NCBI GenBank assembly: GCA_964573145.1
Contig: CAZNIM010000018.1
Location: forward strand, 1 to 13,088
Direction of reading: 5' to 3'
Source of the DNA: PWPS01 sp964573145
GTDB taxonomy: Bacteria > Patescibacteriota > Minisyncoccia > Minisyncoccales > PWPS01
Length of the DNA stretch: 13,088 bases
Below are positions 1 through 6,168 of this stretch, piece by piece. A model generated the notes under the pieces. It was not told the DNA's origin, did no database searches, and worked only from the letters and a program-made list of their open reading frames with translations. How positions within the stretch are numbered: position 1 is the stretch's first letter; every line of letters starts with the position of its first letter. A program made the translations under genes and the position numbers.

Positions 1-385
1 CTTTCAGTCTGTAGTGATCAATTATTCTAACCTTTGCATACTTTTCGCTTTCAAAGGGATCGTATTCGATCGCTTTTTTCGCAATTACCGGCTCTCCTTC
101 CGGATCAACGGCTTTGACCGTCAGCTTGATCTCGATAATTTCTCCCGGAACGGAGATTTTGATCGTTTCTCCGGTCATTTCTTTCCCGTCGATTTTCCAC
201 AGAAACTCCGGGCTTTTCAAATTTTCAAATCGAGTCAATCCGGCATCGAGATGTAAAAAGTCGGTCGCCTCTATTATCCGAAAATCGGGATCCAGAGTAG
301 TTTCCACCGCTTCTTCGGCTTTTCGACCGCAACCGGTCAGACCGATCACCAGCACTAAAAGAATCACCAAAAAGCTTTTCTTCAT
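1..385 (-). CDS. Secreted lipoprotein, 3' end cut by window edge
   Basis: Open from ATG at 385 with no stop before the window edge; 128 codons are visible. Residues 1-19 form a lipoprotein signal peptide: a short KK n-region, a hydrophobic stretch (residues 5-16) and a lipobox LTGC with Cys19 as the expected lipidated residue. The protein should therefore be exported and anchored to the outer face of the membrane. Residues about 60-105 (FLWKIDG ... IEIKLTV ... GEPVIAKKAI) have the alternating strand pattern and Gly/Asp turns of an immunoglobulin-like or PKD-like beta-sandwich; this is a fold guess, not a family match. The start is well supported by GGAGG at 394-398, eight bases upstream of ATG, and by a near-consensus promoter at 431-459. 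It is a separate transcription unit from the upstream genes. No specific function can be given. Confidence 0.8.
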   Translation of the reverse strand, partial: MKKSFLVILLVLVIGLTGCGRKAEEAVETTLDPDFRIIEATDFLHLDAGLTRFENLKSPEFLWKIDGKEMTGETIKISVPGEIIEIKLTVKAVDPEGEPVIAKKAIEYDPFESEKYAKVRIIDHYRLK

Positions 386-430
386 TCGGTATCCCTCCCC
401 GAAATTATTTAAAAGCAAAAGAGCTGTTAT

Positions 431-459
431 CTTATACCAAATATTTATTATTTTGTCAA
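431..459 (-). promoter_or_regulatory. Sigma-70-type promoter of the lipoprotein gene
   Basis: Reading the minus strand, a perfect -35 TTGACA (459-454) is followed by a 17-base AT-rich spacer and a -10 TATAAG (436-431). The predicted start is near 424-425, giving a leader of about 40 bases that carries the GGAGG ribosome binding site at 394-398. The -35 lies one base beyond the U-tract of the preceding terminator (461-487), so the two units are separated with almost no spare DNA. Confidence 0.8.
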
Positions 460-460
460 T

Positions 461-487
461 AAAAAACCCGCCTTTGCGGGCTTTTTT
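461..487 (-). terminator. Intrinsic terminator after the small ORF and gatB operon
   Basis: Minus strand: stem CCCGC/GCGGG (467-471 with 476-480), four-base loop, then six T (466-461). The A-tract on the other arm (482-487) can extend the stem by pairing with the U-tract. The stop codon of the 50-codon ORF (486-488) overlaps this A-tract, so the terminator is placed right at the end of that gene. No terminator is visible between gatB and the small ORF, so this one probably also ends the long secE-gatB operon. Confidence 0.88.
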
Positions 488-638
488 AGTTTATCGATTT
501 TAAAATTACCTTTCTCCTGTCGCCGTCAAAGACGGGAGTAAAGAACTCGGAAAGCTGAATAAACTCTCCCAGGGTGATCTCTTCCGGATCTGCCGACCCT
601 TCTCTTTTAAGTTTTTTTACTTTATCAGCGGTAAGCAA
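486..638 (-). CDS. Small protein of unknown function, 50 aa, TTG start
   Basis: An open frame of 50 codons reading MLTADKVKKLKREG at the N-terminus and ending DGDRRKVILKSIN, stop TAA at 486-488. I do not recognise the family. It is hydrophilic and charged, with no signal peptide or membrane segment. A Lys-rich first helix, a central amphipathic stretch (LGEFIQLSEFF, residues 23-33) and a basic C-terminus are visible. The case for a real gene rests on context: AGGAGGT at 646-652 with 8-base spacing to TTG, its own promoter with perfect TATAAT at 663-690, and an intrinsic terminator overlapping the stop codon. An in-frame GTG at 645-647 would add three residues but overlaps the Shine-Dalgarno, so TTG is preferred. 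It lies 53 bases after gatB and could also be read from that operon. Alternatives: a small RNA whose ORF is incidental, though the strong ribosome site argues against this. Confidence 0.65.
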   Translation of the reverse strand: MLTADKVKKLKREGSADPEEITLGEFIQLSEFFTPVFDGDRRKVILKSIN

Positions 639-662
639 TAAAACCACCTCCTCGGTGTCTTT

Positions 663-690
663 ATTATATAATAAATTAATTATTTGTAAA
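663..690 (-). promoter_or_regulatory. Promoter of the 50-aa small gene
   Basis: Minus strand: -35 TTTACA (690-685), 16-base spacer, perfect -10 TATAAT (668-663). The predicted start is near A656, giving a leader of about 18 bases that is essentially the Shine-Dalgarno plus spacer. The -35 starts one base after the gatB stop codon (692-694). AT-rich intergenic DNA can mimic promoters, but the exact -10, the spacing and the position before a strong ribosome site make this credible. Confidence 0.68.
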
Positions 691-691
691 G

Positions 692-2140
692 TTAAAAGCG
701 CTCTTCGAATATCTCATTAACCTTACCCGGGTCGGCCTTTCCTCTGGTTTTGGCCATAACCTGCCCTATCAGGTATTGCTTGGCCTCCTTTTTTCCTTCT
801 TTCAAATCGAAAACCGCTTCTTCATTTTCTTTTACCACTTCGTCGACGATCTTTTTCAGTTTATCGGTATCTTTGACTTGCTTTAAGTCTTTTTCTTCGA
901 TTATCTGACTGGGATCCCCGCCGGTCTCATACATTTCGGATAATACTTTTTTCGCTATTTTACTTGATATTTCACCAGTAAAAATTAAAACGATAAGTTC
1001 GGCAAAATTTTCCGGAGTTATCTTAAAGTCTTCATCACTTACCGAAGATCCCTCCAAAAGTCCTTGCAAATCGGAAAGAATATAGTTCGAAGCCAAAGAG
1101 ATAAGGTCGAGCTTTTCTTTTTCAGTTAATTTTTTGTTTTTAATCTTGGCCCAGTTCAAAGCTTCACTGATCACTTTTTCAAAATAACTTCCCAGCTCTT
1201 TATCGGTTATAAAGAGCTCCTCTTCAACTTCGTAATCGACTTTAAAGCGTTTTCTTCTGTTTTGAGGAAGCTCTCCCCCGAGTGAAATTTTATCTTTTTT
1301 GAATGGTTCTTTATTCAAGTCCAAGGGAGGCAAATCGGGTTCCGGAAAGTAGCGGTAATCATGAGCCTCTTCTTTTGCTCTTTGAGAAACCGTTTTTTGG
1401 GCGTCTTCATCCCATCCTCTCGTCTCCTGAATCACCTCTTTACCCTCTTTCAAAAGACGGGTTTGCCTTTTCATTTCATACTCAATCGCTTGTTCGACAA
1501 CCTTGAAAGAGTTGAGGTTTTTCACTTCCACTTTGGTTCCCAGCTCCTTTTCGTCCGCGGACATCGAAATATTAACCTCGACTCTCATCTGTCCTTTTTC
1601 CATATCGGCATCGGATATATCAAGATATCTCAAAACCAATCTCAGCTCCTCGGCGAATCGACGAGCCGTTTTACCGGAAGTAATGCACGGATCGGTAACG
1701 AGCTCCATAAGCGGAACTCCGGATCGATTAAAATCAACTAAAGAGACTCCTTTTTTGTGAACCAAGCTTCCGGTATCCTCTTCCAAATGAATTCTGGTTA
1801 TTCCAACTTTTTCTCCGTCAACCTCCAAGCTTCCTCGTTTACACAACGGATAATCAAGCTGAGATATCTGATAACCTTTCGGCAAATCGGGATAAAAGTA
1901 ATTTTTACGATCGAATCGGGAAAAGTCGGCTATCTCACAATTTAAAGCTTTTCCGGCTCTGATCACTTTCTTAACCGCTTTTTCGTTTATTGTCGGAAGT
2001 GCTCCCGGATACCCCAAACAAACCGGGCAAACCTTACTGTTCGCTTCGGCTCCTTTGGAAAGATTACTGCAAGTGCAGAACATCTTTGATTTAGTCTTCA
2101 GTTGGCTGTGAATCTCGAGACCTATTGTCGGTTTGTACAT
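692..2140 (-). CDS. gatB: Asp-tRNA(Asn)/Glu-tRNA(Gln) amidotransferase subunit B
   Basis: GatB is the kinase and tRNA-binding subunit of GatCAB, which converts misacylated Glu-tRNA(Gln) or Asp-tRNA(Asn) to the Gln or Asn form; ammonia comes from GatA. At 482 aa it is the usual length. The N-terminal signature IGLEIHSQL (6-14) includes metal-site His11. Four cysteines, CTC (22, 24) and CPVC (38, 41), form the family's zinc site. The hallmark KNYFYPDLPKGYQISQ (79-94), HLEED (118-122) and DFNRSGVPLMELV (136-148) are present. The C-terminal part from about residue 330 is the helical and YqeY-like tail that binds tRNA, ending in the typical RGKADPGKVNEIF. It is the last gene of the secE operon, 4 bases after deoC, with only a weak AGAAG ribosome site. 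gatA and gatC are not in the window. Confidence 0.97.
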   Translation of the reverse strand: MYKPTIGLEIHSQLKTKSKMFCTCSNLSKGAEANSKVCPVCLGYPGALPTINEKAVKKVIRAGKALNCEIADFSRFDRKNYFYPDLPKGYQISQLDYPLCKRGSLEVDGEKVGITRIHLEEDTGSLVHKKGVSLVDFNRSGVPLMELVTDPCITSGKTARRFAEELRLVLRYLDISDADMEKGQMRVEVNISMSADEKELGTKVEVKNLNSFKVVEQAIEYEMKRQTRLLKEGKEVIQETRGWDEDAQKTVSQRAKEEAHDYRYFPEPDLPPLDLNKEPFKKDKISLGGELPQNRRKRFKVDYEVEEELFITDKELGSYFEKVISEALNWAKIKNKKLTEKEKLDLISLASNYILSDLQGLLEGSSVSDEDFKITPENFAELIVLIFTGEISSKIAKKVLSEMYETGGDPSQIIEEKDLKQVKDTDKLKKIVDEVVKENEEAVFDLKEGKKEAKQYLIGQVMAKTRGKADPGKVNEIFEERF

Positions 2141-2144
2141 CTTT

Positions 2145-2813
2145 TTATTCTTCTTTAAGTGCTTCCAATTCTTTTGCGATTTGGACTCCGGAGCTGGTTC
2201 CGATTATATCGGCTCCATTTTCAATCATCATCTTGGCATCTTCCAAGCTTCTTATCTTTGCCGAAGCCTTTACCAGAAGATCGGGAGCGGACTGATCCAT
2301 CATCTTTACGTGTCGCGCCTTTTCCGCCAACTCTCTTCTCTCGAGCGAATCCTTGTTGGTTGCGGTTTTAACACAGATAGCGCCCGCTCTTTGAACCAAT
2401 TCGGAAGCTTTCTTGATCTCTTCATCAGTCAAAAATCCGGAACCGATAATCACCTTGGTGTCGGCCAGAGCGGAAATCTCGGAAAGGTCTTCTAAAACAT
2501 CATCATATCGCTCATATTTAAGATCAACTATGTTCATCACCACATCGAGCTCATCGGCTCCGTCTTTAACCGCTCGTCTGCAGGCCTCCATACGCTCATT
2601 ATGGCTACTTAGACCCATCGGCGGGTCAATCAAAACAATAACCTTTAATCCGGTTCCTTCGAGCTCTGAAGCGACCAGAGAGACCCATTCGGGGTTAACA
2701 TCGACTCCGCGAAAGCCGTATTCTTTGGCTTCGTTACAAGTTCTTATTATATCTTCCTCGGTTGCTTCGGGGTCTATGTTGGTGTGGTCTATGGTTCTGA
2801 GTATATCCTTCAT
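2145..2813 (-). CDS. deoC: Deoxyribose-phosphate aldolase
   Basis: DERA splits 2-deoxyribose-5-phosphate into glyceraldehyde-3-phosphate and acetaldehyde, feeding deoxynucleoside carbon to glycolysis, or runs in reverse. At 222 aa it is typical for the short bacterial form. Motifs in order: DHTN (9-12), ADELDVVMN (86-94) with Asp90, IIGSGFLTDEEI (122-133), the Schiff-base segment CVKTATNK with Lys149, VKASAKIR with the second active-site Lys182, and IGTSSGV (204-210). All three catalytic residues are kept. Two phosphate-loop positions differ from the usual consensus: Asn153 where the KTSTGK motif has Gly, and Ala-Lys (184-185) where SGGIR/AGGVR has Gly-Gly. It overlaps folA by 4 bases (2810-2813) and precedes gatB. 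Assignment to the class I DeoC fold is firm; exact substrate is slightly less so because of those substitutions. Confidence 0.9.
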   Translation of the reverse strand: MKDILRTIDHTNIDPEATEEDIIRTCNEAKEYGFRGVDVNPEWVSLVASELEGTGLKVIVLIDPPMGLSSHNERMEACRRAVKDGADELDVVMNIVDLKYERYDDVLEDLSEISALADTKVIIGSGFLTDEEIKKASELVQRAGAICVKTATNKDSLERRELAEKARHVKMMDQSAPDLLVKASAKIRSLEDAKMMIENGADIIGTSSGVQIAKELEALKEE

Positions 2814-3274
2814 CTTTTTATATATTTTTTAAATGTTAATAACTTATTACTTCCTTTTTTTTCTTCAGTGAGCTTCCATCTGCTCCAGTCGACTTCCGGA
2901 AAATAGATATCCCCTTCGAAATTTTGGTCGATAACGGTTAAGAGCAGTTCGTCCGCCAAAGGTAAAAATTGTCTATAAATCGAAGCTCCGCCGGCAATAA
3001 AAACTTCTTCACTTTGATCGACAGCCGAAAGAGCCTGATCAATCGTTTCGGCTCTTTCCGCGTTTTCAAAATCTTTATCCCGAGAGAGAACTATCACCTT
3101 TCTTCCTTCCAGCGGTTGTGGAAGACCCTGAAAAGTCTTCCTGCCCATTATAACAAATTTTCCGAGAGTCGTCTTGTAGAAAAATCGGAGGTCTTCGGGA
3201 AAGTGCCAGGGCAGACCATCTTCTTTTCCGATTAAACCTTCTTTGTCAACGGCCGCTATTATCTTTATCTTCAT
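2810..3274 (-). CDS. folA: Dihydrofolate reductase
   Basis: DHFR reduces dihydrofolate to tetrahydrofolate with NADPH. It is needed here because ThyA, encoded directly upstream, makes dihydrofolate. At 154 aa it is close to E. coli DHFR (159). Visible motifs: GLIGKEDGLPWHFPEDLRFF (13-32), in which Asp28 matches catalytic E. coli Asp27 and Phe32 matches Phe31; TTLGK (35-39); VIMGRKTF (41-48) for NADPH; VIVLSRD (60-66); and VFIAGGASIY (91-100), the second dinucleotide-binding loop. Its ATG overlaps the thyA stop as ATGA (3271-3274) and its end overlaps deoC by 4 bases, so translation of thyA, folA and deoC is likely coupled. The upstream GGCGG is only a poor ribosome site, which agrees with coupling. 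Confidence 0.97.
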   Translation of the reverse strand: MKIKIIAAVDKEGLIGKEDGLPWHFPEDLRFFYKTTLGKFVIMGRKTFQGLPQPLEGRKVIVLSRDKDFENAERAETIDQALSAVDQSEEVFIAGGASIYRQFLPLADELLLTVIDQNFEGDIYFPEVDWSRWKLTEEKKGSNKLLTFKKYIKR

Positions 3275-4086
3275 ACCGCCATTTCGGCTCTGATAGCCGG
3301 GTGATGTTTGTAGCCTATCAGTTTTATATCTTCCATCTGAAAATCATCTATACTCTTTCTTTCTTTCAACTTTAACTCCGGCAACGGATAGGGTTCTCTC
3401 GAAAGCTGTTTTTCTACTTGTTCAAAGTGATTTTTATAAATATGAGCGTCACCCATCGTATGAATAAACTCCCCCGGCTCCAAACCGGTTACCTTGGCCA
3501 CCATCTCCAAAAGCAGGCTGTAGGAAGCTATATTGAAAGGAACACCCAAAAATATGTCGCAACTTCTCTGATACATTTGTAAGGATAATTTTCCATCGGC
3601 CACGTAGAATTGAAAAAAAGCGTGACAAGGGGGAAGAACCTGCTTTTCCAATTCTCCCGGATTCCAAGCGGTGACTATTATTCTTCTGCTTTCCGGATTA
3701 TCCTTTATCTTTTTAATCGCTTCCGCAAGCTGATCGACCGATCCCTCTGGAGATCGCCAATCTCTCCATTGCACTCCGTAAACTCTTCCGGCATCGGTCG
3801 GATGTTTTCTTTTCTCTTTCCAGTAATCGGCATCGACGTTGGCGTCCCAAATATGACAATCCATCTCATGCAAGTCGGCGATATCACTACTTCCCGATAT
3901 GAACCACAAAAGTTCGGCTTTAACCGAATTGAAAAAAAGCTTTTTGGTGGTTACCGCCGGAAATCCTTCCGATAAATCATATCTCTCTTGTAAGCCGAAA
4001 AGAGATCGAGTTCCGACCCCGGTTCTGTCTTCTTTATCGACTCCTTCACTCATTACTTTTTGAAGAAGGTTGAGATATTTTTTCAT
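3271..4086 (-). CDS. thyA: Thymidylate synthase
   Basis: ThyA methylates dUMP to dTMP using methylene-tetrahydrofolate, yielding dihydrofolate. At 271 aa it is the usual E. coli-type length (264). Seen in order: DRTGVGTRSLFG (20-31) with phosphate-binding Arg21; ELLWFISGSSDI (58-69); RVYGVQWRDW (101-110); SRRIIVTAWNP (133-143); the catalytic segment LPPCHAFFQFYV with Cys154; QRSCDIFLGVPFNIASY (173-189), giving the dUMP-binding Arg174, Asp177 and Asn185; HTMGDAHIYKNH (209-220); and the C-terminal AEMAV, close to the usual KMAV closing tail. It is the folate-dependent ThyA and not flavin-dependent ThyX. It overlaps both tmk (4083-4086) and folA (3271-3274) by 4 bases. No Shine-Dalgarno precedes it. 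Confidence 0.98.
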   Translation of the reverse strand: MKKYLNLLQKVMSEGVDKEDRTGVGTRSLFGLQERYDLSEGFPAVTTKKLFFNSVKAELLWFISGSSDIADLHEMDCHIWDANVDADYWKEKRKHPTDAGRVYGVQWRDWRSPEGSVDQLAEAIKKIKDNPESRRIIVTAWNPGELEKQVLPPCHAFFQFYVADGKLSLQMYQRSCDIFLGVPFNIASYSLLLEMVAKVTGLEPGEFIHTMGDAHIYKNHFEQVEKQLSREPYPLPELKLKERKSIDDFQMEDIKLIGYKHHPAIRAEMAV

Positions 4087-4724
4087 TTTTTGAGAATCTT
4101 TAATATTTTTTTATTTATCTCTTTCGGGGGTAAGAATTCATCGTTTTCGGTAACTTCGACCACTTCAAAATTGTCTTCCTCGGCAATCAAGTCGGTGTAA
4201 GCTTGATGGGCTCCTCGCAGATGATCTATATCCTTTTCGTGAATATCCTTCCCCTCTTTATCCTTTAAGGACTTCATTGCAAATTCGGGGGTTATCTTCA
4301 GATAAATGGTTTTATCCGGCTTGGGTAATTCGAAAAGTCCGTATTCCAGCTCGTAAAGCCACTCGATAAACTCTCTTCGTCCCTTTTTATCCTCTATCTT
4401 TCCCGCCTGATGAGCATTGGAGCTGACATACCTGTCGGCGATAACGAATTTCCCCTCTTTGAGCCATTTTCTGATTAAAAAAGAGCCGTCATAACGATCA
4501 CAAGCGAAAAACACCGAGGCTATCTTCGGACCGACTTCTTTGGCGGTTCCGTATTTTCCGGAAAGATATTCCTCGACCAAGGCCGAAGATTTTTTATCGT
4601 ATTGAGGAAACTCAATCACTTCGACCTCTTCCCCAATGGATTTTAAGACTTCGATTAAAAGATTGGTTTGAGTTTCCTTTCCGGAGCCGTCCAATCCCTC
4701 AAAAACGATAAATTTATTCTCCAT
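4083..4724 (-). CDS. tmk: Thymidylate (dTMP) kinase
   Basis: Phosphorylates dTMP to dTDP with ATP, the step after ThyA. At 213 aa it has normal length. The N-terminus carries FEGLDGSGKETQT (8-20), the thymidylate-kinase P-loop with Lys16. FPQYDKKSSALVEEYLSGKYG (39-59) and FFACDRY (72-78) fit the dTMP pocket, and DRYVSSNAHQAGKI (97-110) is the DR(Y/H) plus base-recognition segment. The residue after the P-loop Lys is Glu17, where TMPKs normally have Ser/Thr; Thr18 follows. From memory, a TMPK clade in candidate phyla also has a non-Ser/Thr residue here, so this is probably a lineage trait and not decay. It overlaps the upstream kinase-like gene by 11 bases and thyA by 4. No clear Shine-Dalgarno, so coupling is likely. 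Confidence 0.93.
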   Translation of the reverse strand: MENKFIVFEGLDGSGKETQTNLLIEVLKSIGEEVEVIEFPQYDKKSSALVEEYLSGKYGTAKEVGPKIASVFFACDRYDGSFLIRKWLKEGKFVIADRYVSSNAHQAGKIEDKKGRREFIEWLYELEYGLFELPKPDKTIYLKITPEFAMKSLKDKEGKDIHEKDIDHLRGAHQAYTDLIAEEDNFEVVEVTENDEFLPPKEINKKILKILKK

Positions 4725-5253
4725 AGATATCTAAAATTCTTTTTTTAAGATCTTCGAGAGTTCCGTTATTTTTAATCGTAAAATCGGCTTTTTTACCGAT
4801 CTCCGGAACATCCCGCTCACTTCTTCCTTTGTCCAGCTCCAAAAATTTTTCAAAAGAGACGTCGTCATCTTTTTTTTCTCCCCTTTTTTTCATTCTTTTC
4901 CACCTTTTTTCGGGATCGGTATCAATATAAATTATCTCTCCTCCCAGTTTTTTAACCATTTGATAATCTTCCCATAAACGAACTCCATTCAAAAGTAGAT
5001 AGTCATTATCTGAAGACTTTATCTTCTTCTCAATCGCCTTGGCCAAGATATCCTTGCCGAAGCGATCTCTCAAATTATTGACCAGCCACTGCTGATCCTC
5101 TCTTTTTACTTCATCAAAAAAAATCCTCAAGGCGTCCGACAACGGATCGGAAAACTTGAGGATTTCCACCGAGCTTTTAATATCTGAAAAATAGTCGCAA
5201 AAAGTATCTTTTCCCGCACCGGGCATTCCGACTACTCCTATTAAATTACTCAT
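4714..5253 (-). CDS. P-loop NMP-kinase-like protein, possible dNMP kinase
   Basis: A 179-aa P-loop NTPase. The Walker A is GMPGAGKDT (9-17) with Lys15 followed by Asp16, the GKDT form seen in phage-type deoxynucleotide monophosphate kinases and in some adenylate-kinase-like and dephospho-CoA-kinase-like proteins. Further features are LLLNGVR (86-92), a strand with the Walker-B-like position lacking a clear acidic pair, IIYIDTDPEKRWKRMKKRG (107-125) as the strand leading to an Arg-rich LID-like helix, and DRSE-like GRSERDVPEIGKKADFTIKNNG (143-164), the C-terminal pattern common in dNMP and dephospho-CoA kinases. Its place between dCMP deaminase and tmk, overlapping tmk by 11 bases, suggests action on a deoxynucleotide, but that is inference. 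It could instead be a dephospho-CoA kinase or a kinase of unknown substrate. No Shine-Dalgarno. Confidence 0.75.
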   Translation of the reverse strand: MSNLIGVVGMPGAGKDTFCDYFSDIKSSVEILKFSDPLSDALRIFFDEVKREDQQWLVNNLRDRFGKDILAKAIEKKIKSSDNDYLLLNGVRLWEDYQMVKKLGGEIIYIDTDPEKRWKRMKKRGEKKDDDVSFEKFLELDKGRSERDVPEIGKKADFTIKNNGTLEDLKKRILDIYGE

Positions 5254-5255
5254 AT

Positions 5256-5729
5256 TTAATCCAAAAATATTATCTCTGAAGAAGGTCTTTCCGTTTTTTC
5301 AAAATCTATTCCCGCTTCTTCAAAGAGGGTAATAAACGAATCGTCAGCATAGTTTCCGTAGCTGACGAATCTATCAATTTTGGCATTGACCAACATCTTG
5401 GCGCAAAGAACACAAGGGGTGTGAGTGCAATAAACGGTAGAACCCTCCAGGCTGACACCGTGGAGGGATCCTTGAATTATCGCATTTTGTTCTGCGTGTA
5501 TCGCTCTACATATTTCGTGTCGAGTCCCGGACGGAATCTTTTTTTCATCCCGCAAGCACCCCAATTTCAAACAATCTTCGGCCCCGGAAGGAGCTCCGTT
5601 GTAACCGGTGGTTAATATTCTTTTATCTTTTACCGCCACCGCACCGACATGATGCCTTCTGCAAGTTGACCGTTCGGCCACCACGGCGGCAATCTTCAAA
5701 AAATATTCATCGAGAGCGATTCTTTCCAT
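5256..5729 (-). CDS. dCMP deaminase (zinc-dependent)
   Basis: Converts dCMP to dUMP and ammonia, giving ThyA its substrate. The protein is 157 aa. The cytidine/deoxycytidylate deaminase zinc motif is complete: CRAIHAEQNA (74-83), with His78 as ligand and Glu80 as the proton shuttle, and TPCVLCAK (104-111) with Cys106 and Cys109. N-terminal STCRRHHVGAV (21-31) and TGYNGAPSGAEDC (41-53) are typical of the dCMP deaminase/ComEB family, and distinct from tRNA adenosine deaminase (TadA) or free cytidine deaminase. Cys53 and Cys58 with His71 resemble the extra metal cluster of some family members; I infer this only from spacing. It starts 1 base after the rplK stop and ends 2 bases before the next gene, so it is the first metabolic gene of the operon after the ribosomal part. 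Weak AAAGAAA upstream. Confidence 0.94.
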   Translation of the reverse strand: MERIALDEYFLKIAAVVAERSTCRRHHVGAVAVKDKRILTTGYNGAPSGAEDCLKLGCLRDEKKIPSGTRHEICRAIHAEQNAIIQGSLHGVSLEGSTVYCTHTPCVLCAKMLVNAKIDRFVSYGNYADDSFITLFEEAGIDFEKTERPSSEIIFLD

Positions 5730-5730
5730 T

Positions 5731-6156
5731 CTATTTCTTTATTTTGAGACCCATGTTTTTAGCGGTCCCCTTGATAATCTCAACTGCCGCATCAAGGTCA
5801 TCGGTATTCAAGTCGGGCATCTTCTTTTTGGCGACCGCTTCCAATTGCTCTCTCGTTATCTCTCCGACTTTCTTTTTATTCGGTTCTCCGGATCCCTTTT
5901 CAATACCGACTTCTCTTTTTATAAGTTGAGAAGCGGGAGGCTCTTTAAGAATAAAGCTGTAACTTCCGTCTTCATAAACGCTTATCTCAACCGGAACTAT
6001 GTCGTCACCCATTTGAGAAGTTTTATCGTTGAAGTCCTGACAAAACTCTTGCATGTTTATTCCGTGCTGGGCGAGCATCGGACCGATTGGAGGAGCCGGA
6101 CTCGCTTTACCCGCTCTGATCTGTAATTTTACTATTGTTTTTTTCTTCTTGGCCAT
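5731..6156 (-). CDS. rplK: Ribosomal protein L11
   Basis: L11 binds 23S rRNA at the GTPase-associated centre and takes part in factor-dependent steps and stringent signalling. At 141 aa it is exactly the usual length. The N-terminal domain shows IRAGKASPAPPIGPMLAQHGINMQEFC (13-39), with the proline-rich PAPPIGP and GINM segments that bind thiopeptides in other species. The C-terminal rRNA-binding domain runs from PPASQLIKRE (73-82), through KKKMPDLNTDDLDAAVEIIKGTAKNMGL (110-137). The canonical SMG near the end is NMG here. It follows nusG by 12 bases, as in most bacteria, but the next gene is dCMP deaminase and not rplA (L1). No Shine-Dalgarno is visible. Confidence 0.98.
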   Translation of the reverse strand: MAKKKKTIVKLQIRAGKASPAPPIGPMLAQHGINMQEFCQDFNDKTSQMGDDIVPVEISVYEDGSYSFILKEPPASQLIKREVGIEKGSGEPNKKKVGEITREQLEAVAKKKMPDLNTDDLDAAVEIIKGTAKNMGLKIKK

Positions 6157-6168
6157 AAATTTTATATC

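Noticed and set aside
645..647. GTG as start of the 50-aa ORF
   Set aside because: It lies within the Shine-Dalgarno sequence itself, leaving no spacing; TTG at 636-638 has ideal 8-base spacing.
1361..1741. 126-codon plus-strand frame opposite gatB, and similar plus-strand frames at 114-503, 2413-2832, 3610-3975, 6343-6786, 8053-8445 and 11616-11993
   Set aside because: All lie across strongly supported minus-strand genes and have low-complexity Phe/Ser/Leu-rich translations typical of antisense frames.
3271..3273. Recoded UGA (Gly) as in Gracilibacteria or Absconditabacteria
   Set aside because: All genes reach family length with the standard code, and TGA works as the thyA stop right after the canonical C-terminal MAV.
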